A stretch of DNA of 5,198 nt from JADHUC01 sp964617665 (GTDB lineage: Bacteria; Planctomycetota; Planctomycetia; Pirellulales; Pirellulaceae). Positions 1 to 5,198 of this stretch are shown one piece after another. Position numbers and translations under genes: made by a program. The notes below the pieces were generated by a model that was not told the origin of the DNA, ran no database searches, and worked only from the letters and a program-made list of their open reading frames with translations. The DNA is taken from the NCBI GenBank assembly GCA_964617665.1, contig CAZUAH010000813.1, forward strand, positions 1-5,198. The letters are read 5' to 3'. Every line of letters begins with the position of its first letter. Position 1 is the stretch's first letter.

Positions 1-12
1 GAGCGTCTGGTC

Positions 13-1428
13 ATGCCGGAGTCGGTTGAACTCGCCCAACACCTTCCGCCTGTCAAAGAGACTCGCAAAAGAAGTGGCACATGCCGTGCGCCGGCTACAA
101 ATGCCTCCCTCGAGTCGATCGCTCGCGCGGATGCCCCGCCGAACGTTGTGCTGATTGTCATCGACGATCTCGGCTACGGCGACCTCGGGTGCTACGGCAG
201 CAAGGTCCACAAGACTCCGCACATCGACGCGCTCGCCGACGCCGGGCTTCGGCTCACCGATTTCCACACCAACGGCCCGGTATGCAGTCCGACACGTGCA
301 GCATTGATGACCGGTCAGTATCAGCAACGAAGTGGAATTGAGTCAACGATCGGCTTTGTGAAGGACAAGGGAGTGTCGCTGGAGAAGGTCACCATCGCAG
401 AACTGCTCCGAAAAAGGGGTTACACCAGCGGAGTCATAGGGAAATGGCATCTGGGTTGGGTGGGCGACTACGGTCCGAATGACCAGGGATTTGACATCAG
501 TTACTGCTCGAACAACTCTCCGGATTATCATTCCCACGTTTCCCGCAACGGTAAGGTCGATTGGTACAAGGACCATGAATTGTATAGAGAAAATGGATAC
601 CTTACGGACCTGGTTACACGCTATTCGAATACGTTTATTGAGGAGAACAAGGATAAGCCCTTTTTCCTGTTTGTATCCCATCTGGCCTTACACTTCCCGT
701 TTCAAGGGCCGTCGGACCCGCCTTTCCGGACCGAGGGAAAACTCTGGCACGGCAAAGAACGGATTCCCGGGAAAGTGCAACCAGACAGCAAATACGGTCC
801 GCTCCCACCGGAGGAGTATCAACGTGCTTATCGCGACATGTTGGAAGCAGTGGATGCGAGTGTAGGTTCGATTGTGGAAACGCTGGATCGCCTGGACCTC
901 CGTAGAAACACGCTGATTGTGATCACTTCTGACAATGGCGCTTATTCATGGGTGGGCAGCAATGGCATCTATCGAGGGCAGAAGGGGGATCTCTTTGAAG
1001 GGGGACACCGAGTGCCTGCGGTGTTCAATTGGCCGGGTAGAATATCAGAGGGTGTGGTCAGTGATTCAACGACCATGACCATGGATCTGGCACCAACATT
1101 TGCTGCTCTTGCCGGCCTGGAAGAGTCAGATAGTAAGCGTTTCGATGGTATCGCCCTGAGCGAACTGCTTTTTGACAATGCGCCGGTTCCGGTGCGAACG
1201 CTGTTCTGGCGTTTCAACAATTCCTACACCGGCACACATGCCAGATCGGTCCGCGAAGGGAAATGGAAATACGTTCTGGAGAAAGACGTTTCTTACCTGT
1301 TTGACCTCGATACAGATCCGGCGGAGGAAACAAACCTGGCATCCGTTTATCCCGACCGCGTTCGAGACATGGACCACGCCTTTCTGGTATGGGAAAAGAA
1401 AGTCGCTCAAGGGGGGAGTGCGCAATGA
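13..1428 (+). CDS. Type I (formylglycine) sulfatase, arylsulfatase A-like; 5' end uncertain
   Basis: This protein hydrolyses sulfate esters, probably on a carbohydrate. The alkaline-phosphatase-fold sulfatase domain runs from about residue 43 to the C-terminus. The metal-binding DDLGYGD starts at D51-D52. The CSPTR signature (residues 91-95) has Cys91 as the residue converted to formylglycine. GKWHLG follows at 143-148, ALHFP around H227, TSDNG with D307/N308, and RGQK with K324 followed by EGGHRVP. The C-terminal subdomain ends with the typical LFDLDTDPAEETNLA. At 471 residues the length is normal for the family. The start is uncertain. The frame has no stop between base 1 and ATG13, no ribosome binding site can be seen, and residues 1-42 have no hydrophobic core, although an ARA|D signal-peptidase-like site precedes the domain. 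The true start may lie outside the window, or the 5' end may be altered. Its last bases overlap the next gene by ATGA. The substrate is unknown; the family call is secure. Confidence 0.93.
   Translation: MPESVELAQHLPPVKETRKRSGTCRAPATNASLESIARADAPPNVVLIVIDDLGYGDLGCYGSKVHKTPHIDALADAGLRLTDFHTNGPVCSPTRAALMTGQYQQRSGIESTIGFVKDKGVSLEKVTIAELLRKRGYTSGVIGKWHLGWVGDYGPNDQGFDISYCSNNSPDYHSHVSRNGKVDWYKDHELYRENGYLTDLVTRYSNTFIEENKDKPFFLFVSHLALHFPFQGPSDPPFRTEGKLWHGKERIPGKVQPDSKYGPLPPEEYQRAYRDMLEAVDASVGSIVETLDRLDLRRNTLIVITSDNGAYSWVGSNGIYRGQKGDLFEGGHRVPAVFNWPGRISEGVVSDSTTMTMDLAPTFAALAGLEESDSKRFDGIALSELLFDNAPVPVRTLFWRFNNSYTGTHARSVREGKWKYVLEKDVSYLFDLDTDPAEETNLASVYPDRVRDMDHAFLVWEKKVAQGGSAQ
1411..1418 (+). promoter_or_regulatory. 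Ribosome binding site for the sulfatase-oxidoreductase gene
   Basis: A purine-rich GGGGGGAG lies six bases before ATG1425, inside the end of the preceding sulfatase gene. It supports ATG1425 over the in-frame upstream ATG1389, because only the later start places a signal peptide at the N-terminus. The ATGA stop/start overlap suggests translational coupling. Confidence 0.6.
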
Positions 1429-4400
1429 ATGTCAGAACAATTATTACCGCGGCCGCCGCTGCTTTTACCCTGACTGCCTTTTCCGCAAACGCAGACAATC
1501 CCGAACCATCTGGTGAGAAACCAAACATCGTCCTGATTCTGGCCGACGATCTTGGTTATGCCGACATCGGCGCATACGGCAACAAGCTCAACCGGACACC
1601 ACACCTGGACCGCATGGCTCGGGAAGGGCTGCGTTTTACGGACTTCCACTCCAACGCCGCGAATTGTTCACCAACGCGGGCGGCCATCCTGACGGGCCAG
1701 TATCAACAACGCTGTGGAATCGACGAAGGGGCGTTGGGCGAAGGCGCGAAAGGGTTGCCGCAGGATGTCATCACGATTGCCGAGCGATTGCGTGGCGCTG
1801 GCTACGCGACGGGATTGATGGGCAAATGGCACCTCGGCTACAAACCGACCAACGGCCCGACTCGGCACGGATTTGACGAGTTTGTCGGTCACCTGCACGG
1901 AGCCACTGATTACCTCTCCCGGGTCGATCGATACGGGCGAAGAGACTGGTGGCATAACGAAGAAGCTTTCCACGAAGAAGGTCACAACACCACGCTCATC
2001 ACGAAACATTCGGTTCGCTTCATCAAAGAGCATCGGGACAAGCCGTTCTTTCTCCTTGTTTCACACTCCGCGATCCATTTTCCCTGGCAGACGACAGCCG
2101 ACAAAGCACACCGCGTTCCCGGCAACCGATACCAAGACGCCGTTGGCAAACTGGGGCCGCACGCCGCCGGTCCGGTGCAACCGGTGGTGCAGGGCATGAT
2201 CGAAGAGCTTGACGCAAGCGTCGGCGAGATTCTGACGGCAATCAAAGCACAGAAACTCGCGAAGCGAACACTGGTGTTCTTCACGTCGGACAACGGCGGC
2301 ATCGTCAAGCAGAAGGGCCTGCCCTTCATTCCTGAAAACCGCATCTCCAATAACTCGCCATGGCGCGGGCAAAAACACGAACTGTATGAAGGCGGTCACC
2401 GTGTCCCGGCTATCGCATGGTGGCCGGGCAGAATTCAGGCCAACCGTGTTTCCCGTGAACTGAGCATGACCGTTGATCTATCTCCGACCTTTCTGGACCT
2501 GGCCGGGCTGAGTGTCAGCGCGTCAAAATCAGATGGAGTCAGCCTCGAGTCGCATTTGCTGCGAGACCGCGCATTGCCGGAGCGGACTGTGTACTGGAAC
2601 AGCGGCAAAGGTTCGGAAGCCGTGCGTTGGAAGCATTGGAAACTGGTTCGCATTCAGAAACGAATTGAACTCTTCAACTTGAGGGATAACCCGGCGGAGT
2701 TGGCGAAGCACAATCTGGCGAGCGATCGACCCGACATTGCAGACGAGCTTCTCGATCGCTTGCGGAAGTGGACGGTTTCAGTTGCCGCGTCTCCAGCAAA
2801 GGCAGAAAAAACCAAACCGCAAGGCCATCCGAATAGCGAAAATGACTTGAAACGCTCTGATGTGGTTGTTCTTGGCGCCACGCCGGGAGGAATTGCGGCT
2901 GCCATTTCCGTTGCGAGGCGTGACTCGAAGACTTCTGTTGCGCTGGTAACACCGTACAAGCGTGTCGGCGGGTTGATCACGAACGGGTTGACGCACCCGG
3001 ACTTTCGGACGTTTGAGGGGCGGAGCGGGTTGTTTCGGGAGTTCAGTCGACGGGTCCTGCAGCATTACCGGAAACGCTTTGGAAACGATTCTCAGCAGGT
3101 GAAGGACAGTCTGTTCGGGACGCATGCCGGCCCGGAGGTGAATCACATTGTGTTCCGGCAGATGATCGACGAGTTGCCGGGGATCACCGTTCTGACGGAG
3201 CATCGGCTGAAGTCGGTTCAACACAAGGGGCGCCGGATTCAAGCGATGACTCTGGCGACTCCGGATGGCGAAGTTACGCTGCGGGGCGACTACTTTGTTG
3301 ACGCGACTTACGAAGGCGATCTGATGGCGGGGGCCGGAGTGCCGTACCGCGTCGGTCGTGAGGGACGCGACGAATACGGAGAGTCGCTGGCTCCGGCTCA
3401 GGCGGACAAGCAGCTTCAGGGATACAACTTTCGCCTTACGATGACGGACCGCGTCGAGAATCAGGCTCCTGTTCCCAAGCCTGATGGCTACCGACAGGAA
3501 GACTATCTCGCTCTGCTGCCGTTGCTTGAGAACGAATCGGTCAAACGCATTTTNNNNNNNNNNNNNNNNNNNNNNNNNNNNNNNNNNNNNNNNNNNNNNN
3601 NNNNNNNNNNNNNNNNNNNNNNNNNNNNNNNNNNNNNNNNNNNNNNNNNNNNNCGGCGGGATCTACAAGCGCCAGACGCCGAAGCTCCCCAACGGCAAGT
3701 ATGACATCAACGACGTGTCGCACAGCATCGTGCGACTGTCGCTGCCGCATCTCAACAACGACTGGCCGGACGGTGACGAGGCAATCAGGCGGCGAATCTT
3801 TGATGCACACATCCGGCACAACGTCGGCATGCTCTACTTCCTGCAGCACGACAAGGCTGTGCCCGCGAAGTTCCAGCAGGAGGCTCGATCATGGGGGCTC
3901 TGTCGCGACGAACTGACGTACAATGGCCATCTGCCCGAGCAGCTTTACGTTCGCGAAGGCCGACGCATGGTGGGGCGGTATGTCTTCACGCAGCGTGACA
4001 CCGAACGTGCGCCTGACACGAACCACGCACGAGCTGTGTTTCATGCAGATGCCGTTGCCATGGGCGACTATGGTCCGAACTGTCACGGCACTGATCACGA
4101 AGGGCCGACGATCGGTGGCCGGCACACCGGCGAGTTCTACCAACGAGCGGCTCCGTACCAGATTCCGTACGGGACACTTCTGCCGAAGAAGATTGATAAC
4201 CTGGCCGTACCGGTGGCGTGTTCGTCGTCACACGTTGGTTTCTGTGCTTTGCGACTGGAGCCGATCTGGATGTCACTCGGGCAGGCCGCCGGTGAGGCAC
4301 TTGGCCTCGCCCTGGAATCGGATGCACCGCTCTCCGAAATCAGACCGGCAGCCATTCGCGCAAGGCTTCACGGAACCGGAGCCGCAACGATTTACACCTC

Positions 4401-4710
4401 CGACGTTCCGGAAGATTCCGACGACTTCGCCGCGGTCCAGTGGTGGGGAAGTCTCGGCGGCTTCATCGCACTCGACCGAACGACTGACGATGAGCCCGCC
4501 CAGTACGGCAAGTGGGGCAAACATCGCATCGGCCAGTACTTCGAAGCGTTTCCCGAACACGCCGTCGGCCTTGACGAGCCACTGGATGAGCGTGTGCGAT
4601 CAGCGTGGAAGGCAATCGCAAAACCGATCGGTGTCGATCTGCAGGCGTTGGCAGAGCTTCGCACGCGAGGCGAATTCATTCGAACTGCGTGGCGGCAGAC
4701 CAGAAAATGA
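1425..4710 (+). CDS. Exported sulfatase fused to an FAD-dependent oxidoreductase (contains assembly gap)
   Basis: Two enzymes in one chain. Residues 1-23 form a Sec-type signal peptide with an Ala-rich core and a likely ANA|D cleavage site; no twin-arginine motif is seen. Residues 33 to about 450 are a complete type I sulfatase: DDLGYAD at 41-47, CSPTR at 81-85 with Cys81 as the formylglycine precursor, GKWHLG at 133-138, AIHFP around H218, TSDNGG at 287-292 and RGQK with K317. A hydrophilic linker of Ala, Pro, Lys and Glu (about 453-476) leads to an FAD_oxidored-type domain. That domain opens with a Rossmann strand and GATPGG loop (484-489), then VGGLITNGL, where the cofactor is expected to bind. 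After the gap, 351 more residues carry VREGRRMVGRYVF (from about base 3949) and the second cofactor-side segment NLAVPVACSSSHVG (4198-4239). The stop is TGA at 4708-4710. The frame changes across the 100 N, which I attribute to the arbitrary gap length. The total is about 1060 residues plus the missing part. The oxidised substrate is unknown; a sugar is a reasonable inference. Confidence 0.85.
3554..3653. other. Assembly gap of exactly 100 N inside the oxidoreductase domain
   Basis: Exactly 100 undetermined bases is the conventional scaffolding placeholder for a gap of unknown size. Upstream coding uses the frame of base 1425; downstream coding uses codons starting at 3655. Continuing the upstream frame gives a stop at 3702-3704, while the downstream frame stays coherent to 4710. 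The frames join correctly if the true missing length is a multiple of three. Family alignment from memory suggests that only a short stretch may be missing, since the text before (LLPLLENESVKRI) and after (KLPNGKYDINDVS) lies close together in relatives; this is not verified. Confidence 0.95.
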
Positions 4711-4711
4711 G

Positions 4712-4837
4712 CATCATTACAACTGGTCCGGGATTAATGCGACGAAGGTCAATAGCGGCGCACGCGTGAACGTCATCGGAAACAGTTTTGTGTCTGGCCC
4801 AAACGGCGATAGCCGGAAGGGCTGCTTGGTTATCGAA
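4712..4837 (+). pseudogene. Headless remnant of a pectate-lyase-like beta-helix protein
   Basis: Between two complete-looking gene boundaries, the frame beginning at 4712 reads HH then YNWSGINATKVNSGARVNV, followed by IGNSFVSGPNG and RKGCLVIEDP. This resembles the stretch of bacterial pectate lyase (polysaccharide lyase family 1-like) proteins where a NNVIYNW strand is followed by a Gly-rich turn, a KVN(V/M)V-N-NY strand and a PGP segment. Only about 40 codons are present. There is no start codon or ribosome binding site, and no room for a catalytic domain, so it is a fragment of a formerly larger gene rather than a functional one. It begins essentially at the stop codon of the oxidoreductase gene and fades just before the palindrome at 4842. 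The frame has no stop and runs on into the next gene. The identification is from motif memory only; another right-handed beta-helix family is possible. Confidence 0.5.
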
Positions 4838-4841
4838 GACC

Positions 4842-4858
4842 CGAGGCTGCCAGCCTCG
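4842..4858. repeat. Perfect 7-bp palindrome with 3-base loop
   Basis: CGAGGCT, a GCC loop, then AGCCTCG. The arms are exact reverse complements and GC-rich. No T-run follows (the next bases are TCAGGTGG), so a classical intrinsic terminator is not supported. Its position at the 3' edge of the lyase remnant suggests an interspersed palindromic repeat or a recombination scar; an RNA hairpin affecting mRNA stability between the two genes is an alternative. Confidence 0.5.
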
Positions 4859-4912
4859 TCAGGTGGCGCTGGAAGAGCTTCGCGAATCACTCAAACAACA
4901 AGGTCAAGTTTT

Positions 4913-5198
4913 ATGAATGTTAGAACAATGGTTACTCCGGCCGCCGTTGCTGTTGCACTGATCGCCTTTTCTGCAGAGGCCGAAGATCCCAAACCGCATC
5001 CGGAAACAAATCCCGAATCCCCCATCATGCTCGCCGGAGACTGGCTGCCGGAGGATCCGCACCAGGTCGACTACGAAAAACTCCCGCGTGTCACAGCCAA
5101 ACACGTCGTCATCAGTGACGTCCGCGACCACGCTGGCACTCGCGTTCATCAACACGCTTACCTGGCCCATCATGATGGCCGCTTCTGGGCCATGTGGA
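4913..5198 (+). CDS. Exported sialidase/BNR-like protein, 3' end beyond the window
   Basis: The first 95 codons of a gene cut by the window end. ATG4913 is chosen because it starts a clear Sec signal peptide (residues 1-23, core AVAVALIAFSA, likely AEA|E cleavage site). A weak AAGGT lies eight bases upstream (4900-4904). The frame is open further upstream, but that part reads as the lyase remnant. The mature protein begins with a Pro/Glu-rich stretch and then GDWLPEDPHQVDYEKLPRV. It continues with KHVVISDVRDHAGT and RVHQHAYLAHHDGRFWAMW (residues 77-95), which resembles the first propeller blade of planctomycete proteins annotated as exo-alpha-sialidase or BNR-repeat proteins. Catalytic residues lie outside the window, so hydrolase activity cannot be confirmed. 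Its signal-peptide DNA is closely related to that of the upstream sulfatase-oxidoreductase, and its same-strand position suggests a shared transcript. Confidence 0.75.
   Translation, partial: MNVRTMVTPAAVAVALIAFSAEAEDPKPHPETNPESPIMLAGDWLPEDPHQVDYEKLPRVTAKHVVISDVRDHAGTRVHQHAYLAHHDGRFWAMW

Noticed and set aside
2..154. Tail of an upstream gene in the second frame (ending TGA at 152-154)
   Set aside because: It is open for about 50 codons but Arg/Ser-rich with no recognisable domain, and it overlaps the conserved start of the sulfatase domain; chance in GC-rich DNA is a sufficient explanation.
1389..1424. ATG1389 as the start of the second gene
   Set aside because: It would place a polar segment ahead of the signal peptide and overlap the first gene by 40 bases. 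ATG1425 has a good ribosome binding site and begins a proper leader.
2874..2891. Broken nucleotide-binding motif, because GATPGG lacks the middle Gly of GxGxxG
   Set aside because: A Thr-Pro at this place is, from memory, usual in this oxidoreductase family (GGTPAG-type loops), so it is not evidence of inactivation.
3484..3704. A separate gene starting at ATG3484 and a stop for the upstream gene at 3702-3704
   Set aside because: Both depend on reading through 100 placeholder N as if they were real. The sequence on each side belongs to one oxidoreductase domain, and the early stop follows residues with no family character.
4842..4858. Rho-independent terminator after the oxidoreductase gene
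   Set aside because: The hairpin is short and has no T-rich tract after it. It also lies more than 130 bases after the stop codon.
4904..5173. Reverse-strand open frame opposite the sialidase-like gene
   Set aside because: It mirrors the coding strand, has no recognisable motif, and lies opposite a gene with a clear signal peptide and family motif. The other reverse-strand open frames opposite the sulfatase and oxidoreductase genes are shadows of the same kind.

Overview
The window looks like a draft-genome or metagenome segment from a Planctomycetota bacterium (Pirellulales/Rhodopirellula-like). This rests on tandem exported Cys-type sulfatases, an FAD-dependent oxidoreductase of the kind common in that phylum, a sialidase/BNR-like protein with a planctomycete-style HQH...HHDGRFWAMW motif, and moderate-to-high GC. 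The taxonomic call is inference; there is no rRNA or other marker in the window.

Layout, all on the + strand. (1) 13-1428: a type I sulfatase with its catalytic domain intact, but with no recognisable signal peptide at its N-terminus; its reading frame stays open to the window edge. (2) 1425-4710: a gene overlapping the first by ATGA. It encodes a Sec-exported protein with a complete second sulfatase domain joined in frame to an FAD-dependent oxidoreductase domain. This gene is interrupted by exactly 100 N (3554-3653), a scaffold-gap placeholder. The frames on the two sides disagree across 100 bases, so the gene appears broken, but they agree if the real missing length is a multiple of three. 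(3) 4711-4912: a short gap between genes holding what looks like a headless remnant of a pectate-lyase-like beta-helix protein, followed by a perfect palindrome. (4) 4913 to the window end: the 5' part of an exported sialidase/BNR-like protein, whose signal peptide is clearly related in DNA sequence to that of gene 2.

Together the genes suggest an exported set of enzymes for breaking down a sulfated polysaccharide: two desulfating activities, one redox activity physically attached to a sulfatase, and a propeller-fold glycan-acting protein, probably transcribed as one unit. The substrate cannot be deduced from the sequence. No sulfatase-maturing (formylglycine-generating) enzyme, transporter, regulator, RNA gene, CRISPR array or transposase is visible.

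The most interesting points are the sulfatase-oxidoreductase fusion, the shared signal-peptide cassette of two otherwise unlike neighbours, and the lyase remnant with the palindrome at the junction between them. These last two suggest past recombination between genes 2 and 3.
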